This document shows, one piece after another, positions 48,996-62,609 of a DNA stretch of 64,000 bases. Both the position numbers and the translations under genes were made by a program. How positions within the stretch are numbered: position 1 is the first letter of the stretch; the number at the start of each line of letters is the position of its first letter. A model generated the notes under the pieces. The model saw only the letters and a program-made list of their open reading frames with translations. It was not told the DNA's origin and did not search any database. Origin of the DNA: Spinacia oleracea (Eukaryota; Streptophyta; Magnoliopsida; Caryophyllales; Amaranthaceae). Where the stretch lies: the NCBI RefSeq assembly GCF_020520425.1, contig NC_079490.1, positions 54,104,517-54,168,516 of the forward strand, written 5' to 3'.

Positions 48996-51742
48996 TGATG
49001 AGCAACATTTATGTCGCTCTTATCTTAGGATTTTAGTTCATTTTATTAACATTTTATAACTAGTTTAGTTTAGTTTTGTTGTTGAATAAGCTTGGGGGTG
49101 TCCCAAATAAGTGGTGTTAGTTTGTTTTGGTTCTATTTGCTTGAGTAAAGTTCATTTTTGTGCTTCACTTTAGGATTGAGTACCAATTTCCAAATTTATT
49201 CCACACCCTACCCCTAGCCTACGCATTACACCATAAAAGCCCTCTTGACCCTTTTGAGTTGAGTCATTGTCGGTGGAGGGAGGATTTAGTCAAATTTTTG
49301 GAACGGGATTGTCGTGCTAAGATGTCGAGTAACCTTCTCTTCTCTCTTGCAATTCTTGTCTTTTCCGGCGCCTTCGCGGCATCACGAGAAGCTATCTTTG
49401 AGGGTGAATAGGATCTAGAGAGTTGACGCGGTAAGATCGGTTGAAGGGGGATAGATTAGTGCGAATCCTTAGTTCTCTATGCTTCACACTTGAATCTTTC
49501 ACTCGACTTAGGAAATTGATCAACGTGCATTCTTTTATCGAATTAGTAATAGTTGCATTCTTTTGTGCACGTTCCATAATAAAAGCCCGGTTCTTGAATC
49601 TTTTTGTAGTTTTACTTTTCTTTTCTTTTCTTTCCTTTTCTTCTCTTTTCTTTGTTTGTTTTTAGTTTATTTTCCTTTTTAGGGCTTGCCTTGGTTCAAT
49701 TTTTGGAAGAGTTATGGGTTGAACTCTTTGGAAACCCTTGCGAGATCCCACTGGCCGTCATGAGCGATTGTGGGGTTTAAAGAGCTTTTTGTATGTGCTT
49801 AAATGCAACCGTGATTCCTACTAAAGTGAGTTTGTGTGCATTCTTGTAGTTCTTATTTTCGTAATTTTGATTTTTAATAAATAAGCTCTTTCTCCTTCCC
49901 GTTTCTCATTTGTAGCTTTGCTTTAGCTTGGGGGAGTTTGATAAGCGACATTTATGTCGCTCTTATCTTAGGATTTTAATTCATTTTATTAGCATTTTAT
50001 TACTATTTTTGTTTAGTTTGATTGTTTTTAGTTCGTTTATCGCATTTTTGCATTAATCGTAATATTTTCTCGTCTTGCGTATATTTTAGTCGTTTTTGCT
50101 CTAAACGTGCCTTTTGTGCGCATTCTCATTGCGTAAGGGTCGTTTTGAGTATTAACGTGTTAATGATGTATCATTATGCTTGTCGACGAGTTATATGCTT
50201 TGCGATTTGTAAAAATGTAAAACGAATTAATATTTTGATTTTCGATTTTTAATAATATGCTCTACGGTTTTATTGAATGTGCTAGGCGAAGGAAATAACA
50301 TGCATACAATTCCCACAACACTTCAGCAAGACGAGCAACACTACATCAGCACTCGAGCAGCACGGGAACGCAAACAGCCACAACTAAGCAGCGAACAAAA
50401 CATCCACAATAGAAGTGATGTGCGGTCGCACAGGCTTGATGTGCGACCGTTTAGCATAGCACGGGCGCACACAATTGCTGAATGTTTACAGTAGCTTCTG
50501 ATTTTTGTCGTGCGAGCGCACGAAATCTTTTTCGACCACACAGAACCTTGTGCGACCACACAGACCCTTTTTTTGGTCGTACGGCGTCGCGGAACTGCTA
50601 ATATAAAAGGGCTAATTCGCAGCATTGTTTAGATACGTAGAAAGTTATTTATCATTTTTATAATTTCATAATTAGAATTAACTTATATTTTAGAGAGAGA
50701 ATAAGATTAGAGCTTAGATTAGAGGTTAGAACTAAGATTCTTAGCTTCAAATTCTTCAATTCTTAGTTGATTCAAACACTAAATTTCAGATTTCTCTTCT
50801 CTTTAATTTGAGTTTTGTTCTTCAATTTTGGTGCATCTTCAATGATTCAAGGTATAATTCTTAATCTTCTCTTTAATTTGTTCTTTCATTCTTTTATGGC
50901 TTCATTAATTTCGTTTAAGCTTTGATTTCATTGTTGAATTCTAGAATTAGTTTCATATTTTGAATGTTGATGATTTTCCCCATAATTTTGATATTTGAAT
51001 TTTCTAAAATTTGTTGATTCAATTAGTTTCATTGTTGCAATTAGTTTCATGATTAGGATTAGTTTTAGTTTAATCTTAGTAATAATCATGCCTATTGAAT
51101 AGTTCATAGTCTAGAGATTTGGGTTGAATCCTTGGATTAGAATTAGGGATTTTGGAGATAATTTTGTGATTGGTTTTGTGATTAAATGGATTAATTGATG
51201 TTTGATTCCATGTCTAGTTAGTTTAGCATTAGCTAACCTAAATTTCTTGAATATTGGAGTGTTAGGCTTCAAATCGGGGCGAGAGCGTGATTAGGTGCTT
51301 GCATTACTTTGACTTGATTTTTCATGCATAATTTCCTCCTCGAGTCTTGATTGTAGCGAGAGCTAGATTAGGATTGGTTGAGCATGGTTCATTGAAGCCA
51401 CAAATGGTCATTGCACTCATTAATTAGTCATTGCATATCATGAGCATTTTCTATCTTCGGAACTCCAAATTCAACTTCCATTGCCAATTCCTGAAATCTC
51501 TAGAATTTCTTTACTTGTTCATATTTCATACTTTTGTTTGATTTCAATAGATTAATACATACATAAATTCATTTTCCATTCGAATTAGCTTTTGAACGCG
51601 TTAGATTGAATAGTCAAACATAACCATTCTCTTGGGACGATCCCTATTCTTGCAACTATAGTCAATATAGCCGGTTAGTTAGGAGTTTATAAATTTTGTT
51701 TGATCGAGCGGTATCCGTCAACGACCGGGAATCGGCTTATCA
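48996..51742 (+). mobile_element. Deleted gypsy-like LTR element, second copy
   Basis: Duplicate of 34261-37007 with CTTAG on both sides (48991-48995, 51743-51747). The 3' LTR is 49939-51742. Confidence 0.85.
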
Positions 51743-51747
51743 CTTAG

Positions 51748-52192
51748 CCTTGTAAATGTGCTTTTGTTCCTCTAGAAGCTTAACCTCCAGACACGATCTA
51801 TGTGGGGTAATGAGTTTGAGATCGCTCATTGAATTAGCCAATTCATCAACCCCGTTGCCAACAGTTTGGCCTTTGGGTTGATACCTCACACGACATCTAT
51901 CCCTTAGATGACTTAGAAGTGCATGAGGCTCATAGGTAATGAACCTCCCTCTCCAAATTTCAGGGATAGACTTTAGGATAAGTTATGAGACAAGGTACTT
52001 GTGAAGTGCCCAATTTCTGTACCTTTTTGGAGTCATACCCCGCACATAATATCTAGGAAAAGGTTGCTTGACGACATAGCTCATGTCGTTAACATTTAAA
52101 ACTTAGAGAAGTTTCCTTTCCCATTCAAGAAAGTTAGTCAAGTTTAACTCGACATCTAGTATTTATGATGCTTTGATTGTTGTCTTAGACAT
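51748..52192 (-). pseudogene. Copia-B gag 5' part, second copy
   Basis: Duplicate of 37013-37457. Confidence 0.75.
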
Positions 52193-52619
52193 TCTACATT
52201 TGAAAAGAATTCGCAATAAATAACCATTCATAATATTTAATAACTTAGAAATAAATGCGATCATGAAATTATTAAAGCTATTAAACATTTAATTCATGCA
52301 AAAATAAAACATGGTCCAAAATGAATGAAACGATTCCAAGACCCTAAAAGTCCTAAATTCTTAAGCAGCTTTGGCATGTCTTAAGTCTTTTAAGATTTTA
52401 GGTAAGCAAAACCTATTGCTACTAATCTCCAAATTACTCTTGGTTAATAAATTAATTCCATAATTTATTCGTTTGCCACAACATATGCCATTGTCGTTTG
52501 AGTTAATACCACAATCAACGTGTTCCTTTGGGATACCTTACTATCTAAGTCAACTAAAATAACACCTCGCTTTGGCAGAAACCTACTACCTTAGATCCTT
52601 AGATTTTTGTAAGTGCTTG

Positions 52620-54378
52620 TGATGAGCGACATTTATGTCGCTCTTGGCTTAGGATTTTACGTTAGTTTTTATACTTTTTTATAGGTTTTAATATCTTTTT
52701 GTGTGAATTTTATAAGTTTCGTTCCATCTTGTGCTTTATAGGTGATTATGATGAAAAGTTATGGAAAACAAGTAGAATCAAGCCAAAACAGGGCTTGTGC
52801 GATCGAGTGGTGTTTTGTGCGCCCGAACAGAGGAGTGCAAATGAGTACAAGGAATATCCAGTTCTGTGCGATCGAACTTGCTCTGTTGTTCGATCGCACA
52901 GGATTGATTTTTGGAGTCAGAAGGTCTCTAATTTGGGATGCGATCGCAGAGCCCACAATTCGACAGCACAGGTTTTGTGCGACCGAACGTGCTCTGTTGT
53001 TGGTCGCACAGGTTTGGTTTTTGGAGGCAGAATGTCCCTAATTTGGAATGCGACCGCATAAGGTCATCAACTCGACCGCACAAGAGTTGTGCGCCCACAC
53101 AAGGCATTTCGTTCGAGCGAATCGTGCTGCAGAGGAATTATGAGCCAAAGAAACTCCATTCGACCGAACATGGTTCTTTGTTCGGTCGCACATGACGAAG
53201 GAAATGTTCTTCGCTGCCTTCGCTCGCACAGGACCCAGTATGCGCTCGAATGACTCATTTACGTTCGGTCGCACAAAAGGTCCGTGCGACCGAATGGTTG
53301 CGCGGGCTGCTCTTATTCGAATTTTGGCTTCTATTTGGCGAAACTTATAAATAGATTTTTCGATTATTTTGTTAAGAGTAGAATTTTAGTCGATAATTTT
53401 AGATTCTCAAAGTTAGTTTTCAGCATTTCTAGAGAGAGAAATTCTCCTCCATTGAAGCATCAATTTGTAATTTTCTAAACTCTTCTTCTAATTTTGTGCA
53501 ATTCAATTCAATTTCTTAATTCTTGCTTTTGTTTTGATTGTTGATTGTTCTATAATTCCTACAATTCTTGAATTCTTCTTGATTTTACTTAGTAACTTTG
53601 ATTCTTAATTCTCTTGTTGATTGTTCAATTGATTGTTCTAGTCTTTGATTCTCTCTTCTTAATCCTTCAATTTCATGCTTGCTAGTGTAGAATTAATGGA
53701 TTTCTTGATTCCTAGAATGGCTAGTGAGTAGAGTTAGGTTAGGGAAAGGGGAGAATCTAGGGGCCTAACTAGGGGAATTTGATGATTTAATTGATTAATG
53801 ATTGATGTGATTAAATTGATTTAGTGCTAGGATTTTCCATGATCGATTGCTTAGTAGTTGCAAATGCTAGTTGATTGAGTTAGATTGGAATGTATGATTT
53901 AGGTTTGGCAAGACATTGTGAGCCTAGTTCATGCAAGTGAATGATAGCATCTATTATATGCTTGCTAATCTAGCTTAGGACTATGCGAAAGCTTTCCATA
54001 GGCTAGGTTGCTTCGCGTGCTCTATCCGAGAGGTGGCGAGTACGTCATTATTTTTCATTCCCCTAAGTGTTATTTCATTGCATCATTCATGATTACTATA
54101 TGGTAGTTCATTTCCCCCATTTCCCTAAACTATCCCCAACTCCCTAACGTTTATCTTCCTTGATTCAATCTAGTTTAATTGTTAGTTTAGAATCTTAGTG
54201 ATAATTCAAATCAAACCTCTTGTTCGAATTAGCTTGACATTTAAACTCAAGAACCATCTTTTCTTTGGGACGATCCCTATACTTGCCGCTATAGTCCATA
54301 TAGCCGGTTAGTTAGGTGTTTTATAAATTTTGTTTGATTGAGGCGTTGATCTTTCAACGACGGAAAAACACCCTATCA
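52620..54378 (+). mobile_element. Solo LTR, second copy
   Basis: Duplicate of 37885-39643 with a few substitutions (for example near 52764, 53728 and 54155). Confidence 0.85.
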
Positions 54379-56457
54379 ACTTGATTTGGAAGGCAATTAT
54401 AAACTCAATATTACTTTGGACCTAGTTGTTTCTATGTTGCTTTGATTATTTAGTGACCTAAATCTAATCGAGCATACAAACAACATTCATGCGAAATATA
54501 CATTCATTCACAATATATAAAGTGCATGAATTTAATTTTGGTGAACTAGTATGGCCCAAAACTTTGTCTTGAAGCATCCAATCTTCCTTCACCTTGTTAG
54601 ATTGGCATCGTCTTGAACTTCATTCAAAAGCTAAATTAAAATTCTAAACTTCCTAGAAATACTTGAAATAATTAAATAATTACATCAAAATTTCAATGGT
54701 ACGCATACCAAATTTAAAACTTTACATTCAAGGATAAAACAGTACGCAGACCGTATTTAACTATGCTAGATTGGCCATATTAGTCACCTTAAATACCTGC
54801 AATACATAAAATATTTTCTACGCATTCACCCATTCGTGTTCTAAAACGAATGGCCCAAATAAATATGCAAATATTTAAATGATTTATTTAAAAATCACGT
54901 TCACATAAACCGCTTTCTAAAAGATTATTCAAATCCGGATTATTAATCCTTAGAATTAATCTAATCAAAATTTAATTTAATTAAAATAATGGTGCCCTAC
55001 GAAAATAATTAAAATTAATTATTTCATTTAATTTCGTTAAATGGCTCCCACTTAATACAATATTTTAATTTGGATAATTTAATATTAAATATTTAAATAA
55101 ACTCACGGCCCGATCCAAGTCAAATAAAATAAAATAAATAAAAAAATCCACCGTTAGCCATTTCATGCAAAAAATTAAATTCAAAGCCCAAACGAAGCAA
55201 AATAGCCAATTTGTGCAACATAGGCTAGGCTTGCGCCTAGACCTATTCCGCCTAGTGTATTGTGCACCATACGAGGCCTCAAGGAGCATCTCCCCTCCCC
55301 GCATAGCACAGCGCACAGCCCGCAGCTACGCTGCTCCTGCCGCTGCTTTGCTCATCGCTTCTCGCAAGCCAAGGCCAACGCTGCTGGCTTGCTTGCTCAC
55401 TGCTTCGTCAATGAGCCAAGGCATCGCTGCTGCCTTGCTCGCTCCTGAGGCCAGCGCGCGCTAGCACGCCTAAATCGCTTGCTGGCTGCCTCGCGTTGCT
55501 GCGCCAAGTTCCGTAGTGCAGCGCGCATGCGCTACGCCCAGCCACACACGCCGGACACCCTTTGTTCTGCGCCTTTGGTTCGTGCCATACGAGCCATTTA
55601 ACCAAAAAATTAATTTTAATTTCACGGAACGTTATTTGCATGCCGTTATTTTTCTTTCAATTAACAAAATTAATCGTTTTGTTTTTCAAAAAATAACAAA
55701 GTGAGTGATTTAACTTATTTTCCAACTATCCAATTTTGAGAAATTTATATATCTTGGCTAACAACATTAAAATTTAACGAAAGATCAATATCAACCAAAA
55801 TTTGAATATGTTTGAAAATGCAATCCAAAATTTTAAATCGTTCTAACATTTAAATTTCAGATTTTTATCAAATTTTGTTTAAGTGATATTAAAATTAACG
55901 AATGTAATAAAAATTTTAATCAATAAATTTTTAAAAACTGCCACTTAACTTGAAATTATATTCCCTTTCCCAATTAAACAAATTTCCAAATCTAAATAAT
56001 TAATAAAATCAATTTACGGTCTAAAAATCATTAAATTAGGGGAAAAAATTAGGGTTTATACTTAACATTTATGGCCGAAAATTTTACCATAATTTTAAAA
56101 TATACCCAAGACCAGTAGGAAAAAATTTCAATTATTTCTGACTAGTTTAGGTCGAGCAATTAATTGAAAAACTTTCCGAAATTGTTAATTTAATTCATTA
56201 ACTAAAAGAAATGCCCAAAAACGCGAACTTCGGGGCCTGTTTTTGCGATTCTATTCACTAGAATTGATTTTAAAACGCCGTTTTCAATCAGATTAGGGTC
56301 AGAAAAATCAAACTTTCGACATTTAAAGAGTTCAGAATTGCTTTCTGCGATCTATCCGATAATGCAGAAACATTTGAAAAATTCACGAAAAATTCAGGAA
56401 AAATTCGACAACATCACAAACATAAAAACATGCCAAAAAGTACTTAAAATACATCTT
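54379..56457 (-). other. Copia-B leader, second copy
   Basis: Duplicate of 39644-41722, with the GC-rich island at about 55275-55605. One substitution in an A/T run near 55912. Confidence 0.65.
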
Positions 56458-56471
56458 TCTCATGATACAAC

Positions 56472-57502
56472 TGTAGGGGAATACAGTTAAAAACTTATTA
56501 ACGCAGCGGAATAATCCCCAAAGTCAGGAACCATGTATAAAGTACAGATTAAGCAGACTTACGTTTGAAGCGTGTTTCCCCTAGTTCAACGAATCACGAA
56601 CACGAACAAGAACTCCAAATTTCGTTCCTCTACTTGGTTCACCGACACGTTCAAATACGACTTGAGATTCGTAGCATAGACGTCACTCAAGATATTTTAG
56701 CTTTTAGGGAAGAACAGTTTGAACGGAGGCTCAAAAGAGATTAGGGTTTCTCTTTTGATTTAGGTTAAAACTGATGTACGTAATTAGTTGTGTGTTTTTA
56801 TGGAAAACATATGGAGAATTGGTGAGGTTTTATAACCCTAAGGGTTATAACATAACCGACCAAGGCACAAGGCCTCAACCGACCAGCTCACGCACAAAGC
56901 CCACAAAGCAGCGCGCACACGGCAACGTAGCCATGGGCCTTCGGCCTTGCTGCTGCTTGTTGCTAGTGCTGCTGTCCGCGGGCGCCCAGCCGCAGCCCTG
57001 CGGGCCTCGTTCTCGTGCTGGCGAGCTGCTGCGCTCGTTGGGCCTTGCGTGCTTGCGCGTTTGGCTCGACGGGCCGACATCCTTTCCTTGCTCGTATCAG
57101 CGTCAAATTCCTTACGGCTATTGTTTATCTTATGGTACTTGACGAATCACCGTCGTACGATATGATTATTCGTTTTTCCTAACTCACGAATATTCGCGAT
57201 ACGATAAACGATTACAATCCAACGGCTTATCGTATAGTTATGTTTTTCCGAACTAATTCCCGAAAAGCTATTAAATGAATTTTCGATTCATTTAATTCGA
57301 TGATTTGTTACATGCCAATGGTGTGACTTTATAGGTTCAGTCAAGAGTAAGCTGTGAGCCTAATATAGATTACAACTTACGGATCGGAAGCATTGCTCCA
57401 GCTAGCTGTTCCGATCACTTGATCTCACTTAATTAATTGTTCGTATTAATCTGAACCTTGGTATTAGACTAATGCACCTTCTGTGAAGGATATATTTCCT
57501 CA
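56472..57502 (-). repeat. Copia-B 5' LTR, second copy
   Basis: Duplicate of 41737-42767; the primer site lies at 56458-56470. Confidence 0.82.
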
Positions 57503-58946
57503 ACTTGAAATGTCATAGTAATTTGTATTAGGGATTCGGTTTTACCTTGTTAGGTTTAGACTAGATGTCCAATTTATGCTCCCGATGGTTTTCATGTTTT
57601 GAAGAATTGTACGAAAATTGAAGGTTTTTGAAGATTGAATTTGTATTTGATTTGAGAGGAAAAATGCGTGTCACGACGTTGTATTAAAATTTTCCTCCTC
57701 CATTTGGGTGAAAATGAAGGGTTTAAAAAGGGGATTAGCCGGCTAACGGCCAAATAACGCCAGCGCCATGCGCAAGATCTGCGCCATGCGCTGCTGACGT
57801 GTCCCAGGTGTCGACAAAGAAGGACAATGACGTCGTCCTTTCTTAGTGACGGGGCATTGTACCTTTGTACGAGCTTTGAAGCGTAGTGATTTGCTTGGGG
57901 ATTAAGGTAAATTTTACGACTAAAAACCCACCTTTTGAGTTCGGGATTCGTATTTGGATTCGGTTTTACAGGACGGGCCCCGGCATGCTCGGTTTTGTGG
58001 GTCGGCTCCCGATTTTGGATTGCTTAATGGAAATTTTATTGGAAATGGCCTTGTAAAACTAATGGAGAGGTCCATTGGGTGAGATTTTATTTGGATTTTG
58101 AACTTGAATTTTGTACCGAGTTCCGAAATAGGAACGGGCTCGGGAATTGGACATTGGATTTTGGAATACATCTTAGCAATTGGACTTCCCCACGGAGTTG
58201 TTCCAACTACCTAACAAGAGCAATAGTATTCGTCATCATCCCATTAGGGGAGACACAAATGAGGTGTCTACAGAAGCCCCCACTTTTACTGAGCGTTCGG
58301 TTAGGAAAGCGAAAGTCAAAGTTTTCGAATTGGGACGGAGAATAGGCAACATGTTCCAAAATCAAGACTATTCTATGTACGTTGGTACCTGCACGAGACA
58401 AGTGTTAGAAAAAGGATAGAGTCTACCTCCATGCGGCTTGACGACTCTGATCTTTGTATTGTATCGCCTTTCCGCCTTTCACTTAGAACGGAGGTTTGCA
58501 TCAAAATTTTAAAATTTTGCTTTTTGAATTTTGGAATTTGAAATACCTTGAGTGAATCTGCTGGGTTTTTTGTACTTGCTTGAAATCCCATTCGAGGCTT
58601 GAACAACTGGGGAATATACCCAAAGGGGAGAAGAGTTTGTTAATGACTCTTCGATTTTGAATTTCTTCGACTTTCCCAGAGCTTGGGTCCGTTGGGAGTA
58701 GAAAGCTCAAATCCGCATAATTTTTGGACTTTGTATGCTCAAGATATTTATCTGTCAGTTCTGATGGAACAAATGTATACTCGTATTTTTCGGAAAGGAG
58801 CTTCATTCGACATTTGATGCCTGGGGCAGAAAACCGTAGCAACAAAGTACGTAGAATCAACACGGAGGACCGCGCCAAGATTCTGCGTGCGCTGACAGCT
58901 AGGGTCGGCTCCTGGCGCGCTACCGACGCCATGGGTAGGGGCTGTG
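57503..58946. other. Low-copy spacer upstream of the PMD-like gene
   Basis: 57503-58116 belongs to duplication unit 2; beyond it the sequence occurs once in the window. No coding sequence with convincing homology. GGGAGACACAAATGAGGTGT near 58248 resembles sequence often seen near LTR element boundaries, but I could not define an element. Confidence 0.4.
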
Positions 58947-58954
58947 TATATATA
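58947..58954 (+). promoter_or_regulatory. TATA box upstream of the PMD-like gene
   Basis: TATATATA within a GC-rich context, followed about 30 bases later by a pyrimidine-rich likely transcription start, and by a GTAAGT donor at 59069. An acceptor CTTCTAG ends at 59602, two bases before an ATG. This gives a non-coding first exon and a 534-bp 5' UTR intron; inferred from signals only. Confidence 0.5.
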
Positions 58955-59603
58955 CCCCCCATGTGCTCTTGGTCGAGCACACTTCATATTTCTTGCTTCT
59001 TTCTCTTAAAGTTCGAGTGCCTTCTCCCTTTGATCTTGCTACTTTGCATCTCCTCTACACTTGTCCATGTAAGTATTTCAAGTTTTGCTTTTGAAAATAC
59101 CTTAGGGTTGCATGTAGGATAATTTTTTGTACCTGAAATGTTCTTGTATTGTTGATGTTATACTTGTATCTTGAAAATGTCGAATTTATAGAAATGTTGG
59201 CGTGTTGAAATGTAGGTAGCAATAGGCTTCTTGTACTTTGTATGGATATTGTTTGATAGCCATCTCGAAATTGAACAGTTGGATCTTTTTATAATGCACA
59301 TTTGAACTTTGTACTTGGAACCTTGCATTTAGGACTATGTAGATGATGACCTCATTGGGGCCTATATGAGTCTTGTATAGGAATAGGCTTGGATAGCCTA
59401 GGCATCGGTGTAGAACTTGAATACCTACTTTGGCATGGATAGCCTAGGCGTTGGTGTAGAACTTGAATAGTATCTTGAAATAGGAATCCCTGGTTAAGCT
59501 CGTATTGTCACTGGGGATGTTTTGGGTTTTTTGAATTTTGTACGGGCTAGTATGAGATAGCCCCCAGATTTGGATGTTGACTTTGTATTTGAATGCTTCT
59601 AGT

Positions 59604-60292
59604 ATGCCTCGCCATACTCGGAGGAAGCAAGCAAAGCGCTCGAGCAGTCGCGCATCTATGGATGATGCTTCGGACAATGAGGGTGCTTAGATGGAGGCGC
59701 TTCCTACAGGCATGACCCCTCGGGGAAGGCCCACTTTCGATGGTCGTGGCTAGCGGCCAACAGAGCTTGTATTCCATCCGAGACATCATTTATCTCAGCG
59801 GCCACGTATTGGCGTTGTATGCCTTGTACTCTACTTCTGATTTTACAATTTTGAATTGTATCCATTTGTACTGACCTACCCATTTTGCATACCGATAGGA
59901 TGGTTATTCGGGTGTTTTGGTCGCGGGAGGACCTCTTGCAGGCTTTTCAAACCATTCATGATAATGAGGAAGCTCGATGGGTGCGGATCGACTTTGCGAC
60001 CCTTTGGGAGGCGCTCAAAGGTTTTGAGGGAATAATGGACGTCAAAGCCCAGATGCAGGCTCTCTTGGAGTGGTGGTGGGACACCACTAACGCGTTCCAC
60101 ATGTGCTGGGGAGAGATTACTATCACTGCCTTCGAGTTTTCTGAGAGGGAGGTTACTTTTGACTCCAGATTGACATGGAGATCTGCTTTCATTAGGGATT
60201 TGACAGGCCCTGTCGTAGGTGTGATTGATGATAGCGACACTGCTGCTTCGGTGGCTGTGAGGGGGTCGAAAAAACACGAGGCTAATGCGTGA
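59604..60292 (+). pseudogene. Plant mobile domain (PMD)-like gene fragment with in-frame stops
   Basis: The ATG at 59604 begins a basic N-terminus (MPRHTRRKQAKRSSSRAS). TAG codons at 59688-59690 and 59751-59753 interrupt a frame that stays readable (MEALPTGMTPRGRPTFDGRG, RPTELVFHPRHHLSQRPRIG); both could come from CAG by C to T change. The second part (about 59899-60292) reads VFWSREDLLQAF ... LLEWWWDTTNAFHMCWGEITIT, matching the start of the plant mobile domain (PF10536-type) found in MAIN/MAIL-like proteins and in transposons. The link between the parts needs an intron or frameshift near 59811-59898 whose phase I could not fit. It ends early at 60290, so only the domain start is present. 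Confidence 0.6.
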
Positions 60293-60453
60293 CCTCGTCC
60301 CTCGTGGGCGTGACGTTGTCAGATCAAGTGTATTTGGATTTCCTGTGAGTTTACACCCAATCGACTAGTAATATAGGAGTCGTCATTCAGTTTTTAACGA
60401 CAATGAGAAAAACTGACAAAACCCGATTATCGTGATATAAAGGGAGTGCAATT

Positions 60454-61835
60454 TGAAGGAAATAATGCCCTTGGTCCAAGTATGCATTCTATGTTAAGTC
60501 TAATAAATGCGGTTCAGTATTAATTAACAAGTTAATAATTCAGTGAGATCAAGTGAGCTGAATGCCTAGCTAGAGGCCGCTTCAGTTCAAGTGGAATTAA
60601 TGATATTAATCCACAGCTTACTCTTGACTGAACCCGTAGGGTCACACAAATAGTACGTAAACGGATCAAGTATTTAATGGCATTAAATACTCCATCTATG
60701 AATATTCGGAACCGACGGATCTTGGTTTCAGTGGGAGCTAAGATCGTCACAGGCAAGAAATGAATACTCCGGAAACGATGATATTGCCGGAAACGGAAAT
60801 ATGGATCGTATCGGAAATATGAATATTATCCAAGTCGTAGATGTTGCCGGAAACGGAAACATGGTACGTATCGGAAAATATTATTGGAAATGGAAATATT
60901 ACCAGAATCGGAAATATTACCGGAAACGGAAATATTGTCAGAATCGGAAATATTGCCGGAGTCGGAAAATAATTCCGGAAACGGAAATATTAAATATTTG
61001 TTCGAAACGGAAATTAATTCCGGAATCGGAAATGTTAAATATTGTTCGTATCGGAAATAGATTCCGGAAATGGAAATTTAATCGGAAGCGTATCGTACGA
61101 ATTAGCATCGGACGAGGCTTGCCGGACGAAGGCCCAGCACGAAGCCGGGGCCATCGCCCAGCAAGCATGCGCGCCACAAGCCCAGCCAAGGCAGCGGCCA
61201 GGCCTACCGCAAGGCAGGCCCAGCGCGCGCCAAGGGCCACGGCTGCGTGGGCCGTGCTGCGCGGGCTGCTGCTCGCACGCGCATGGGCAGCCCTTGTGGC
61301 TGCCGTGTGTGTGTGAGTTTGTGCTCATGCGTGATTCCTGAATCTACAAGAGTCAGTGTATGATTAAGTTTCTATTCCTAATTGGATAAATTAATTAAAT
61401 AGAATTCATGTAGGATTCTAATTCCAATTAATTCGCATCCTACTAGGATTACGATTCCTTTTCCATAACTCTATAAATAAAGGCCTAGGGGTCATAATTT
61501 ATACATAAGTTTCAAAGTATTCAAAAGTGAGTTTTTGAGAGAAAATCAAACACACATCTTGCTCAAAAGTGCCGAAATTTTCTAGTACCTTAAGGGCGAT
61601 TCTAGTTGGTCAATCTTAAGGCGGATCCGGACGTGCTGTGGACTATCTACGGAGGGACGACACTTGGAGTCCTAAAGACTTGTTCTTGTTCGGTTCGGGC
61701 GCAGCTAGGGAGGGCACGCAACAAAGAGTATGCATCTAAATTATGCTATATGATTATGTGTAAATAATATGTTGTCCTGGGTTAATGGTTGTTTCCGCAT
61801 GATTTATGTAATGTCATATGTATCATAACCTAACA
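60454..61835 (+). repeat. 5' LTR of copia-D
   Basis: 1382 bp, TGAAGGAAATAATGCCC ... CCTAACA. It contains CCGGAAACGGAAATATT repeats (about 60760-61090), a GC-rich block (about 61110-61315) and a TATA box. Confidence 0.92.
61472..61479 (+). promoter_or_regulatory. TATA box of the copia-D LTR
   Basis: TATAAATA, about 365 bp before the LTR end, with AAAGGCC and a transcribed leader to follow. Confidence 0.65.
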
Positions 61836-61836
61836 G

Positions 61837-61849
61837 TGGTATCAGAGCC
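61837..61849 (+). other. Primer-binding site of copia-D
   Basis: TGGTATCAGAGCC, one base after the LTR CA: the standard plant copia site complementary to the 3' end of initiator tRNA-Met. Confidence 0.93.
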
Positions 61850-62609
61850 CCTTATTATTTTCATAATCTAAATTGCATGAACATGGTTAAATATTACAAA
61901 TTTGCAAGAATTAAAAGGGGTGATTAATTTTCGTAATTGTTAATTAATTGCAAATTGCGTTTATTTAGTTATATGTACGCAGTTTTTCGGCAGTTTCTTC
62001 ATTACTCATCCGAATTGAGTGATTTTTGTGTCAATTCCGCATGTAAAAGGCATTCTAAAATTTTGACAAAAATAGTATTTTTCTGCCGAACCCAGAATTC
62101 TCAAATTCGAAGCCTAACTATGACTTTTCGAAGGTTTTAGTTTTTCGAATGCAAAATTTCGTAAATTTAAGATGTTAAATTAAATATTTGCGATTCCTGT
62201 TGATAAATCTTGAATTTTTGATTGACCTACTGCATATGTTTAACAAGTTTGAATGCCTAGTCTTGTTAATTATGCAATCTAATTTGTAATTATGATTAAT
62301 TTGTTGAAAATTAGAATAATTTAGAATTAATTTGATTTTCATAATTAATTGTAATTTAATTAGAAACCTATGATTAAAAACCACCATAAAAGTTGTAAAT
62401 TTACGATAAATTTTAAATTTTTATGACCTAGACTTGAATCCATATCAATCGGAAATCAATTGGATAATAAATTTTCGATTTTTTCGCCCTAAAATTATGA
62501 AATTAATAATATTTATTAATTTGTCATTAATTTTAAATATAAATTTTAAAATTTTATGCGATTCGTTCAATTAACTTGCACGCACGAAGCAATGGACGCT
62601 TCGTGTTAC
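61850..62609 (+). other. Copia-D leader, AT-rich part
   Basis: AT-rich and non-coding; the first 195 bases match 1-193 inverted. Confidence 0.7.

Larger units (their letters stand above)
43380..58116. repeat. 14,735-bp tandem duplication, unit 2
   Basis: Head-to-tail second copy. Its left joint lies in the CACTA-B DUF4218 region, fusing it to 42768-43379 sequence; its right end runs into unique DNA at 58117. Confidence 0.95.

Noticed and set aside
58501..58987. Overlapping minus-strand frames up to 159 codons
   Set aside because: No recognisable domain, and they overlap a plausible plus-strand promoter with TATA box.
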